Source: Chloroflexota bacterium (GTDB taxonomy: Bacteria; Chloroflexota; Anaerolineae; Aggregatilineales; J027). Taken from it: DNA of 64,000 nucleotides. The DNA is taken from assembly GCA_013112715.1 (NCBI GenBank), contig JABFGB010000011.1, positions 62,001 to 126,000 of the forward strand. The letters are read 5' to 3'. The position numbers were made by a program, and so were the translations under genes. Of this stretch, positions 53,692-61,158 are shown piece by piece (the stretch's first letter is position 1; the number at the start of each line of letters is the position of its first letter). Below the pieces are notes generated by a model that ran no database searches, was not told where the DNA came from, and worked only from the letters and a program-made list of their open reading frames with translations.

Positions 53692-54324
53692 CTACATTTC
53701 CTCTTCGGCGGAATTTGGCTCACCCAAATCATCTGCTGTTTCACTTGTTGTCTCAGTATTTTCTGATATTTCATCGGGACGTTTAACCCGACGCGACTTA
53801 AATGGGTTATGGTCGACCTGCTGCGGGCTATAACGCGGGATGGGGGTGACACTGAGCACTTCCTGATCAACGAGCGTGTTGCTCGATTTGCCCGGAATCC
53901 CTAATGGGCGGACACGCGGCGCATCTGGCCCCAACAAAGTTCCCATGACCAGTCGGTAGCGCCATGCTGACCACCAATGACGGTTAATGGTGAGCACGGT
54001 CACGTTGCGGCCTGTTTGATGACGGGCGGTTGCCAGTAATTCAACCAATAAGGCAAAGGGGGGACGGCTTATGACGGTTTGCTGAACACTGCTGCCAGAG
54101 GGCTGCTGGCGGGTCACATGCTGCTCCATCGTTTTGCAATGTTTACAGTAGTGATAGAGGGTGGTTGTGGACTGCGCCTCACCCCATTCGTCAAATACGC
54201 TGGCGACATGAAACAGCTTGCGTCCGCATTTTTGGCAAGTGCGATAGGGGTCAGGCTGACGCTGACGGTAGACCACCAGTTCAAAGCCATTTTCCTGATA
54301 GCGTTCTTCGAGAATTTCTGGCAC
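53692..54324 (-). CDS. Zinc-ribbon-like hypothetical protein, 210 residues
   Basis: The family is not recognised. TCQKCGRKLF and YCKHCKTMEQH form two CxxC pairs (about residues 30-70), a likely zinc ribbon. A middle segment (FALLVELLATARHQTGRNVTVLTINRHWWSAWRYRL) looks like a small alpha-beta domain. The C-terminus is acidic and Thr/Glu-rich (SENTETTSETADDLGEP). It could be a DNA- or RNA-binding adapter. It converges with the 53327 gene; a short hairpin without U-run (GGGCAGG/CCTGCCC, 53656-53679) lies between. Confidence 0.6.
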   Translation of the reverse strand: MPEILEERYQENGFELVVYRQRQPDPYRTCQKCGRKLFHVASVFDEWGEAQSTTTLYHYCKHCKTMEQHVTRQQPSGSSVQQTVISRPPFALLVELLATARHQTGRNVTVLTINRHWWSAWRYRLVMGTLLGPDAPRVRPLGIPGKSSNTLVDQEVLSVTPIPRYSPQQVDHNPFKSRRVKRPDEISENTETTSETADDLGEPNSAEEEM

Positions 54325-54398
54325 GCGACCCTTCCCCTAAAATATTGTTTAATCAAAAATTGGGATGAGCCGGGTAGACCCATCCCAATCGCCCATTT

Positions 54399-56663
54399 TT
54401 ACGGGATATAAATACGGTAGGTAAAGTTAATTTGAGTGCCGCTGCGTCCGTCAATGCGAATGACGCCATAACGTCCATCGTCAGAACGGAAAGCAATGGT
54501 CGCCCCAGCGGGTGGGTTGGCGAAGACCGTGCTGGTGGCGGTGGCTACTGCCCCATCATAATGAGCCGTCGCATAATTATCTGATGAAAACAGTCCGATC
54601 AAAGCCCCGTTGATGGCGGTGAGGTTTGTGCCGTCCCAACTGATGTCTTGTGTCCCATTGCCAGAAAGGTCATCGTTGGCAGCGGCGGCATAATTGCGTA
54701 CCTGCTCGGTTTGTACGGCCCGATCTACTTTATAGGAGATATTGAAGATATTGTTCGTTTCGCCGACTGACCCTTCGGCTACTTCGTTATTTAAATCAGC
54801 GACGATAGCCAAATTATTCACGTTGCCTGTCGCACCAAAGGTGGTAGACAGCACGACTGTGGTGATTTGTCCCGCCCCAAGTCCGGCGGGCAGATTTTGT
54901 GCCGAATAAATATTGCCCGGTAGGAACGTGGTTGCGACTGCGAAAGTACCCGCCGCCGATCCACCCTGATTCTTGATGGTGATGGTAGCTGAGAATAGCA
55001 CATTGGTCGGAATCGGTGAACTGGGGGCCAGCGTTACGTTAGTGATGATAAGATCGGGTTCGGCCTGAACAGTCGTCGCGGACGGGGTGGGGGTGGCAGG
55101 CGCGGCGACAATCGGTAGGGCCAATTGTAGGTTGCCGGGGTCAAAAATGCTGACAAATTGGGCCGTTACCCATGCCACCTGCCCACGAAATTGAATGACC
55201 AGCCATGTGAAATCGTTGTTTCGACCAATGACAGGGACTTGATCGCCTTCATTCAATTTTCCGACAATACTGTAATTTGTTCCCGGCCCACTACGAACAT
55301 TTAGGGTTGGTTCGGTAACGGTGGCAGTCACGAAACTGGGGGTCGGTGTTCCTGCCAAAGAGGTTGCTGTTGGCAGCAGTGTGGCAGTAGCTTCGGGGGG
55401 ATTTTCTTCATCAGGTACTGCCCCCACGATTGCCTCACCAAAACCAGAGTCCTCACGCAGTTCCCCATTGTCGTAGGCGGCAACCGCTTGAACACCCCCA
55501 CTGCCGGTGAGTTCGTAAATGATGGCGGTTTGCGAAAGGTCACGCGAATCGGTCACCACTGGGTCGGCAGGGCCGCGTACCAAGCGCTCAATGTCGAGTT
55601 GAGATAATCCGGCCCGCACAGCCGCCGCGTCGGTTCCAAACACCCGTATCACCGAATCCAGTGCAAAAAGGCTGTCATAGGCGGCGACGGACAGCGGCCC
55701 CGGTATGGTGCCGTATTGGGTGATGTATTGGATGGTGAAGGTGCTGCCAAGTGCATCATTCGCCCCGAACGACCAGCTATCCACCCCAATAATTCCGGCG
55801 GCACGCTCATCGTCAAAAAGGTTGCCTTCCAAGACGGCTTGTTGGCCTGTGCGATAGACAAAACGCCCCTGCCAATTGTTGGACTGCAATTGGGTGAAAA
55901 CGGTGTAAGCATCCTGTGGCGGGCCATACATAATGACCGCATCAGCATTCAGTTCGGGCAAGGTACGAATTTGATTGGGCAGGTCGGTGTTGTCGGTCAT
56001 TTGAATAGTCGCTACGATCTCGGCACCCTCTTGACCGAGAGCATTGCCTAGACTGACCGTCGCTTCTGTCCACACAATATCGGTTTGCACCAATACCACA
56101 TCTTGGACTTCCAAAACTCCTACTAGATATGAAGCAAGGGCGTCACTGTAGGTGCTTTCGGGGGCGACAATACGGAAAATGTTACTGGAGGTATCAGCAT
56201 TATAGAGGGTTTCGCTGGTCGCACCAGTCAACACCGGAACACTGACGGCGGAAAGCGCCTCGACATTCGGCAGGGCAAGATCGTTGCTGTCTGGGCCAAA
56301 AATGGCGACCACCCCGGCGTTGGTAAGCGCCTGCAAGACTTCAGGAATAGCTTCAGTTTCTTCGGGCAGAACTTCGGCGACTACCAATTGATAGAAGTAA
56401 CTGGTATCGTCTGGGCCTGTGGTGCCGCCGCTCTCGTTAATTTGACGAATGGCAAGATCAAGCCCCCGTGCTAAATCACTGTCGGGTTGGCCGATATAGC
56501 CAATCCTTAGAATATTGTCGGTCTGGCGCTGGCTTGGCCCTGCGAGGGCACTGCTGCCTGCCATAAGGGCAACGATTAAAGCTATCAGCACGATGGCCGA
56601 CCCCAGCCAGACGCCACGTCGGTCGGCATAATTCAGAGAAAACGCATATTGTGGTTTTTCCAT
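54399..56663 (-). CDS. Periplasmic-binding-type receptor fused to SH3-like and CARDB-like domains
   Basis: A 754-residue exported protein. The ATG at 56663 is chosen because GGAGGAG lies 5 bases upstream; the frame extends to 56690. The N-terminal membrane/signal segment is WLGSAIVLIALIVALMAGSSALA. Residues 50-400 match branched-chain-amino-acid-type binding proteins (IGYIGQPDSDLARGLDLAIRQINESGG, AIFGPDSNDLALPNVEALS, VPVLTGATSETLYNADTSSNIFRIVAPEST). An SH3-like domain follows (TEPTLNVRSGPGTNYSIVGKL), then a CARDB-like domain (PDLIITNVTLAPSSP), and a beta-rich end. No permease or ATPase gene is adjacent, so it may be a sensor rather than a transporter part. Confidence 0.85.
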   Translation of the reverse strand: MEKPQYAFSLNYADRRGVWLGSAIVLIALIVALMAGSSALAGPSQRQTDNILRIGYIGQPDSDLARGLDLAIRQINESGGTTGPDDTSYFYQLVVAEVLPEETEAIPEVLQALTNAGVVAIFGPDSNDLALPNVEALSAVSVPVLTGATSETLYNADTSSNIFRIVAPESTYSDALASYLVGVLEVQDVVLVQTDIVWTEATVSLGNALGQEGAEIVATIQMTDNTDLPNQIRTLPELNADAVIMYGPPQDAYTVFTQLQSNNWQGRFVYRTGQQAVLEGNLFDDERAAGIIGVDSWSFGANDALGSTFTIQYITQYGTIPGPLSVAAYDSLFALDSVIRVFGTDAAAVRAGLSQLDIERLVRGPADPVVTDSRDLSQTAIIYELTGSGGVQAVAAYDNGELREDSGFGEAIVGAVPDEENPPEATATLLPTATSLAGTPTPSFVTATVTEPTLNVRSGPGTNYSIVGKLNEGDQVPVIGRNNDFTWLVIQFRGQVAWVTAQFVSIFDPGNLQLALPIVAAPATPTPSATTVQAEPDLIITNVTLAPSSPIPTNVLFSATITIKNQGGSAAGTFAVATTFLPGNIYSAQNLPAGLGAGQITTVVLSTTFGATGNVNNLAIVADLNNEVAEGSVGETNNIFNISYKVDRAVQTEQVRNYAAAANDDLSGNGTQDISWDGTNLTAINGALIGLFSSDNYATAHYDGAVATATSTVFANPPAGATIAFRSDDGRYGVIRIDGRSGTQINFTYRIYIP

Positions 56664-56811
56664 CTGGCTCCTCCAAGCTAGTCTACTCATCTCAATTTAT
56701 CCAAGCATAGCATATTCTGAAATTCTATTCTGTCCGTTTGCCAATTGGTTTCGATTTATCAAAACTCACGTTACACTGGAAAGGCTTCAACAATTTCGGG
56801 AGGATTTGTGG

Positions 56812-57864
56812 ATGCAATTGAACAAAAAACGATGGTTTTTATTGATTTTAGGCCTCTTATTTCATTTAAGCATGGGCCAGATGACCTATGCTCAAGACAC
56901 ATTTGGTACTAAAACTTTTGCGTGGCGTGGGGCCGGGTTAATTATGCAGTACCCAGCGGACTGGCTGCAAGGCGAGTATGAAGGTCATCCATTGTTGGTG
57001 AGTACCGCCGACGCATTGGAGAAAGCGAGTGATGGGGAAGCCCCCGGCGCACCTGCCCTTACCTTTTTGCACTATCCGCAAACGAGCGCTATTGCTCCGG
57101 TGGACTTGCTGCGTCTCATTTTCCCCGATCAAACCACCGCCGCAGTAGTTATCGGCGGGTTAGATGCGGTGAGTACCGAATTTGAGGACGCGGAGACAGG
57201 CCAAACCGTTTGGGCAGGAGCGTTTAAGTCCCCCCTTATCAATCAAACCCATGTGATAGTGGCCGTTGCGCCTACTGAGGCATGGGGCGAATTTGAAGCC
57301 CAATTGCAAACGATGATTGCTTCTATCCAGTTTTTAGCGGAGACGATGACCCTAGAATTTGCAGGCGGTATTATCACCTTTAACTATCCCAAAAATTGGC
57401 ACGCGGCTGACAACGGGCAGGTGGTGGTAGTGAGTGAGGATGAAGCTAAATCCGAAGCGATTTTGGAAGGCGATTTAGCCGATGCCCCACCATTTATCCG
57501 TGCTCAACTCCTTGTACCGAGTGGCATTGGGATTGACCCCACTGCGGACACCGCCCCCCGCCAAATTTTGGAAGTTTTCACCGGACAGCCCCTTCCAATA
57601 GTGACCGAATTTGAATGGGGCGATGGCCTGCCAGCAGTCCTGACACTTGTTGAAATTGAGGGTGTCCAGTGGCTGTTGGTCGTGGTGGTGGACGGGGATA
57701 ACGCCCTGCTGATGGGGGGGGGCGCAGCGGTTGAGGTATGGCCTACTGCTAGAGTATGGATTGATGGGGCGTTGCATTTGACCGTGTATAATGAACAGGT
57801 TGCCCCTTTGATCCTAGAGAATATCATCGCGGGTAATGATGGCCCGTTTGGGATGGCTCAATAG
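56812..57864 (+). CDS. Secreted protein with two PsbP-like beta domains
   Basis: A 350-residue exported protein. Its ATG at 56812 lies 8 bases after GGGAGG (an in-frame TTG at 56806 is weaker). Signal peptide WFLLILGLLFHLSMGQMTYA. Two related domains are seen, the first starting FAWRGAGLIMQYPADWLQG, the second LEFAGGIITFNYPKNWHAADNG. Each has a Tyr-Pro-x-x-Trp motif common in small PsbP-like secreted domains. The DsbA-like lipoprotein downstream has a third copy (GLEMTYPAGWQG), so the two genes are related and 24 bases apart. The function is unknown. Confidence 0.68.
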   Translation: MQLNKKRWFLLILGLLFHLSMGQMTYAQDTFGTKTFAWRGAGLIMQYPADWLQGEYEGHPLLVSTADALEKASDGEAPGAPALTFLHYPQTSAIAPVDLLRLIFPDQTTAAVVIGGLDAVSTEFEDAETGQTVWAGAFKSPLINQTHVIVAVAPTEAWGEFEAQLQTMIASIQFLAETMTLEFAGGIITFNYPKNWHAADNGQVVVVSEDEAKSEAILEGDLADAPPFIRAQLLVPSGIGIDPTADTAPRQILEVFTGQPLPIVTEFEWGDGLPAVLTLVEIEGVQWLLVVVVDGDNALLMGGGAAVEVWPTARVWIDGALHLTVYNEQVAPLILENIIAGNDGPFGMAQ

Positions 57865-57888
57865 TTAGTTTTCAAGGTGGAGGTTGGA

Positions 57889-59235
57889 GTGAACGGTTTG
57901 CGACTACGTAGATTCATGAAATTGGGGTGTATTGGAGTGTTAATGCTGCTGACGATGGTGCTTGCGGCGTGCAGCAATTCGGATAAGGATGATACAGAGG
58001 ATACGGCGAATAACGCAGAGACAGCGACCGCTGAAGTGTTAGAAGAAGCCACGCCCGAAGCAACAACCCCTGTTGAAACGCCAAGTGATGTGACCGAGCC
58101 AGTGGTTAACGATGCTGGTGATACGGCTGGCGACCCCACCCAAACCTCCGAAGGGGGAGTGTGGAAGTGGCATGAATGGGGCCTTGAAATGACCTATCCG
58201 GCGGGCTGGCAGGGGATTTTGACCGATGCGCCCTTTGTATTTGTGATTGCTGGCCCAACCGATGAATCAGGGCAGGGGCCATACATTGCGGTACAGTCGG
58301 GGGCGTATGATACATCGAAAACCTTCCGTGAATTTATGGAAGAACTAACGGCGGCGGACAACACCACCCTCACCGATATTACCTTTGGTGGGATCGAGGG
58401 GGTAGGCTTTGAAAGCATCAATGAGTCCAGCACCAGTCGGTTTGTGGCAATTCCGTACCCTGAAGGTCAGATTATCTTGGTGGGTGAAATTGCCTCGACT
58501 GAGGAATGGGATACATGGAGTCCGATCATGGACGAAATTATCGCCAGCGCGGTCATTACTCCGTTAGAATTGGACGAAGCGGCCCTCAATGAGCAGATGC
58601 AGGCTAATCTGGAAACCACTGGCCTCATGACCGTTGGTGATCCTGAAGCTCCCCTGTGGATTGCCGAATTTATGGATTTCTCGTGCCCCCACTGCTATGA
58701 CTATTCGGCAGTGATGGATCGCCTAGTGCAAGATTATGTTGTTTCGGGTAAAGCCCAATTTACACTGGCCGTATTAGATTTTGTCGGTGGCGAGGCTTCT
58801 ACCCTAGCAGCGAAGTATCAAATCTGTGGAACAAAGTTGGGTGTAGGTTGGACAATGCACCACCTCATCTTTGCTGAATATGCTGAAGATCAAGCCGGGC
58901 GGGCGGCCTATACGGAAGAAAACCTTGCGGCCATGCTTCAAGACGCCGAACTGGATATTGACCATGAAGCGTTTGAGGCTTGCCTTGCTGATGAAGCGAC
59001 TGCCGCCATCATTGCTGACCATCTAGCATGGTCGGATACTGTCGGAGTTCATTCGACACCGAATGTTTTGGTGGGGACAAACCGCGACGATGTGAAATTT
59101 ATGAAGCTGGGCGACCAAGAATTGCAAGGCGGCTACCCGCTGTATTATGTCTATCCGATTCTGGACACTATGCTCACAGAGGCAGATTCGGCGGCTGTGC
59201 CTGCAACAGATTTCGGTAAAGTATTCGGCGGCTAA
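57889..59235 (+). CDS. DsbA/thioredoxin-fold lipoprotein
   Basis: A 448-residue protein. The GTG at 57889 is chosen because GGAGG stands 5 bases before it; a GTG at 57877 and an ATG at 57916 are alternatives. The lipobox is LAAC, in the segment VLMLLTMVLAACSNSDKDD. An acidic linker leads to a PsbP-like domain (WHEWGLEMTYPAGWQG), then a DsbA/thioredoxin-like domain with the active site FMDFSCPHCYDYSAV (C266-P-H-C269) and DHEAFEACLADEA. CPHC is the redox motif of DsbA. It should form or reshuffle disulfides, or use the fold for transport, on the outer face of the membrane. No DsbB-type partner was found. Confidence 0.88.
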   Translation: MNGLRLRRFMKLGCIGVLMLLTMVLAACSNSDKDDTEDTANNAETATAEVLEEATPEATTPVETPSDVTEPVVNDAGDTAGDPTQTSEGGVWKWHEWGLEMTYPAGWQGILTDAPFVFVIAGPTDESGQGPYIAVQSGAYDTSKTFREFMEELTAADNTTLTDITFGGIEGVGFESINESSTSRFVAIPYPEGQIILVGEIASTEEWDTWSPIMDEIIASAVITPLELDEAALNEQMQANLETTGLMTVGDPEAPLWIAEFMDFSCPHCYDYSAVMDRLVQDYVVSGKAQFTLAVLDFVGGEASTLAAKYQICGTKLGVGWTMHHLIFAEYAEDQAGRAAYTEENLAAMLQDAELDIDHEAFEACLADEATAAIIADHLAWSDTVGVHSTPNVLVGTNRDDVKFMKLGDQELQGGYPLYYVYPILDTMLTEADSAAVPATDFGKVFGG

Positions 59236-59263
59236 ATAAGCCTCAAATCGCTTGACTTTTAAG

Positions 59264-59294
59264 AAGGTGGCCCTCGACAAGCCACCTTTTTTAT
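59264..59294 (+). terminator. Terminator of the DsbA-like gene
   Basis: AAGGTGGC (59264-59271) pairs with GCCACCTT (59281-59288), loop of 9 bases, followed by TTTTATT. It lies 28 bases after the stop codon and isolates the ilv region. Confidence 0.92.
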
Positions 59295-59406
59295 TGCGCG
59301 GGGTGGGCCAAGTTAAATTGTTAGAGAATTGTTCGGAGAATGGCTCTCACTTATGGAAAATTAGATGAAAAATTTTCACCAAAGTTCCGGATTGCCTTTC
59401 ATTAAG

Positions 59407-59450
59407 AAAGTACATAAAAAGTACACGTTATCTAAATCCATAAAAAGTAC
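59407..59450. repeat. Three repeats of AAAGTAC upstream of the ilv promoter
   Basis: AAAGTAC is present at 59407-59413, 59418-59424 and 59444-59450. The last two are part of the exact 12-base repeat CATAAAAAGTAC (59413-59424 and 59439-59450). The first two are 11 bases apart, about one turn of helix, and the last two 26. Apart from these repeats, 59295-59516 is AT-rich with nothing else recognised. Confidence 0.55.
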
Positions 59451-59516
59451 CCTTCTGATTCAAAATTTAAGTAAAGAACTGCAAATTGGGGTTTGTGCAA
59501 AATCACCTGACCCCTA

Positions 59517-59545
59517 TTGACGAAAGAAAAGATTAAGAATATCTT
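59517..59545 (+). promoter_or_regulatory. Likely ilv operon promoter
   Basis: TTGACG (59517-59522), a 17-base spacer and TATCTT (59540-59545). Transcription would begin near 59552, about 46 bases before the leader-peptide ATG. The -10 match is 4 of 6. Confidence 0.5.
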
Positions 59546-59597
59546 TATGGCACGCTAGATCACGCAACAATCTATACATAAAAACACAGAACAAATC

Positions 59598-59738
59598 ATG
59601 GCACTTTTTGCTCTGCCTATCCTTAGCCTTATCCTCATTACCGGCCTCCTCGTAGTCGTAAGCCTTACGAGCGAGGAGAAATGTGCTTCAGACAGTCCGG
59701 TAGTGACGCAGCGCCGACTCAAGCCAGAGCAAAGCTAA
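59598..59738 (+). CDS. Branched-chain amino acid leader peptide (ilv attenuator), 46 residues
   Basis: A short open frame that begins MALFALPILSLILITG and continues LLVVVSLT. The first 24 residues contain 8 Leu, 3 Ile and 3 Val, which is very high and fits an attenuation leader peptide. The rest is hydrophilic (SEEKCASDSPVV and QRRLKPEQS) with stop TAA at 59736. CTCCTC (59646-59651) pairs with GAGGAG (59673-59678) across the Leu/Val codons, with an inner CGTAA/TTACG stem. A strong terminator follows at 59763. There is no clear Shine-Dalgarno site, a weak point. A tiny membrane protein is the alternative reading. Confidence 0.66.
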   Translation: MALFALPILSLILITGLLVVVSLTSEEKCASDSPVVTQRRLKPEQS

Positions 59739-59762
59739 AGTCACCTAACCTAGTAAACCGAG

Positions 59763-59799
59763 ACGCCGTTTGGAGCCACCCCTCCAAGCGGCGTTTTTG
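59763..59799 (+). terminator. Strong intrinsic terminator within the ilv leader (attenuator)
   Basis: Left arm ACGCCGTTTGGAG (59763-59775), loop CCACCC, right arm CTCCAAGCGGCGT (59782-59794). All 13 positions pair, one as a G-U wobble. TTTT (59795-59798) follows. It is placed 25 bases after the leader-peptide stop and about 370 bases before ilvE, upstream of the whole operon. Confidence 0.9.
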
Positions 59800-59840
59800 T
59801 CACCCAGTATTCAGCGAAACGAACTCAGGAGTAATGCAAA

Positions 59841-60050
59841 ATGTCACCCAAGCAAACGACCACCAGTCAGAGCTTTCCACAAAGCCAAACTTACAGTCCA
59901 TGGACGGATGCCTATCAAACCAACCCCATGCACCTGAACGGCACGTATTCCAATCAGAATGGCAGCAAGGTCACTCCCCGCGAAGATGAAAGCCAATCCC
60001 CCACCCACGAAGCTTTATCCCGTATTTATGATCTTGAAGAGCGAGTATAG
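59841..60050 (+). CDS. Small protein between attenuator and ilvE, 69 residues
   Basis: An open frame with an ATG at 59841 and GGAG about 9 bases upstream (CAGGAGTAATGCAAA). The product is polar (MSPKQTTTSQSFPQ, SNQNGSKVTPREDESQ) and ends SPTHEALSRIYDLEERV. Codon use looks coding-like compared with the other frames; a competing frame from 59834 does not. It is not recognised. It stands alone in the space between the leader terminator and ilvE. The 119 bases from 60051 to ilvE have one CCCAA ... TTGGG hairpin (60091-60118). Confidence 0.5.
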   Translation: MSPKQTTTSQSFPQSQTYSPWTDAYQTNPMHLNGTYSNQNGSKVTPREDESQSPTHEALSRIYDLEERV

Positions 60051-60169
60051 ATACTTGCTATTGACCTGTCGGCTCAGTAACCCAATTTGTCGAGGTGAGC
60101 AAGTTGGGTGCTGGGGCGGCAAAAATATGCAATCCAATCGTTGAGTTGTTTTTGCTAAAGAGGAACGAA

Positions 60170-61120
60170 ATGCCCCTAAAAAATACTTCTGAATGGATAT
60201 GGTTTTCTGGAAACTGGGTTCCTTGGCATGAGGCCACTGTTCATGTCAGTACCCATGCCCTGCACTATGGCAGCAGTGTATTTGAAGGTATCCGCACTTA
60301 TGCCACCGACGATGGCCCGGCGGTCTTTCGTCTCACCGACCATATGGCTCGTTTTATGTACAGCGCCAAAATCATGCGGATGGGCGATCAACTCGAATTT
60401 AGCCAAGCGGAACTAGAGGCGGCTTGTGTCGAATTGGTAGCCCGTAACAAACAAAAATCCTGCTATATCCGCCCGTTGGCTTTCCGTGACAGCGACTCAT
60501 TTGGTCTGAATGCAGCGGGGCAAAGGGTCGAAGTGGTGATTATCTCGATTGAATGGGGGCGCTATTTAGGGGCAGATGGCATCGAAAATGGTATTGATGC
60601 GGCTGTAACCAGTTGGCGGCGTGTGGCCTCTAGCCCGATGGCAAAGGTCGGCGGTCAATATGTCAATAACCAACAGGTTTCGATGGAAGCCAAACGGCAT
60701 GGCTATACGGAAGGTATCACCCTTGATGTAAATGGCAATCTTAGCGAAGGGGCCGGCGAGAATTTGTTCCTGATGATGAATGGCACGATTTATACGCCAT
60801 CCGTCGCTTCCAGCATTTTATCTGGGATTACCCGTGACACGGTGTTGACGCTTGCGGCTGATCTCGGCATTCCAGTGCGCGAGGAAACATTGGTGCGTGA
60901 GATGCTCTATATCGCTGATGAAATTTTTATGACCGGGACGGCTGCTGAAATCACACCCATCCGCAGTGTAGATGGGTTGCAGGTAGGCAGCGGCAAGCGT
61001 GGCCCGATCACCAAAGCCCTACAAGAGTCCTTTTTTGCTACTGTTGAGGGGCGTTCACCGGATGTACATGGTTGGTTGACTTATGTTCAACAACCCGTTG
61101 CAGAAGCAGGTGACGATTAG
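60170..61120 (+). CDS. ilvE: Branched-chain amino acid aminotransferase
   Basis: A 316-residue class IV PLP aminotransferase. The frame is open from 60095, but the ATG at 60170 has GAGGAAC upstream and gives the family start WIWFSGNWVPWHEATVHVSTHALHYGSSVFEGIRTY. The PLP lysine is K159 in SSPMAKVGGQYV. LDVNGNLSEGAGENLF is the phosphate-binding signature and MTGTAAEITPIRSVDG the C-terminal one. IlvE performs the last step of valine, leucine and isoleucine synthesis. It is the first gene of the ilv cluster, 38 bases before ilvB. Confidence 0.95.
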   Translation: MPLKNTSEWIWFSGNWVPWHEATVHVSTHALHYGSSVFEGIRTYATDDGPAVFRLTDHMARFMYSAKIMRMGDQLEFSQAELEAACVELVARNKQKSCYIRPLAFRDSDSFGLNAAGQRVEVVIISIEWGRYLGADGIENGIDAAVTSWRRVASSPMAKVGGQYVNNQQVSMEAKRHGYTEGITLDVNGNLSEGAGENLFLMMNGTIYTPSVASSILSGITRDTVLTLAADLGIPVREETLVREMLYIADEIFMTGTAAEITPIRSVDGLQVGSGKRGPITKALQESFFATVEGRSPDVHGWLTYVQQPVAEAGDD

Positions 61121-61158
61121 ATTTGTGGGATAACAAGTTTCTTGAGGAGGCAGCGAAA

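Noticed and set aside
59681..59989. A frame covering the leader terminator (102 codons)
   Set aside because: It runs through the terminator stem and overlaps the better-supported 46-codon and 69-codon frames; its codon pattern is poor.
60095..60169. Upstream GTG start for ilvE adding 25 residues
   Set aside because: The ATG at 60170 has a good ribosome site and gives the standard start; the extension has no family counterpart.
59552..60169. A T-box riboswitch in front of ilvE
   Set aside because: No T-box core (AGGGTGGNACCGCG-type) was found; the Leu/Ile/Val-rich frame and terminator fit leader-peptide attenuation better.
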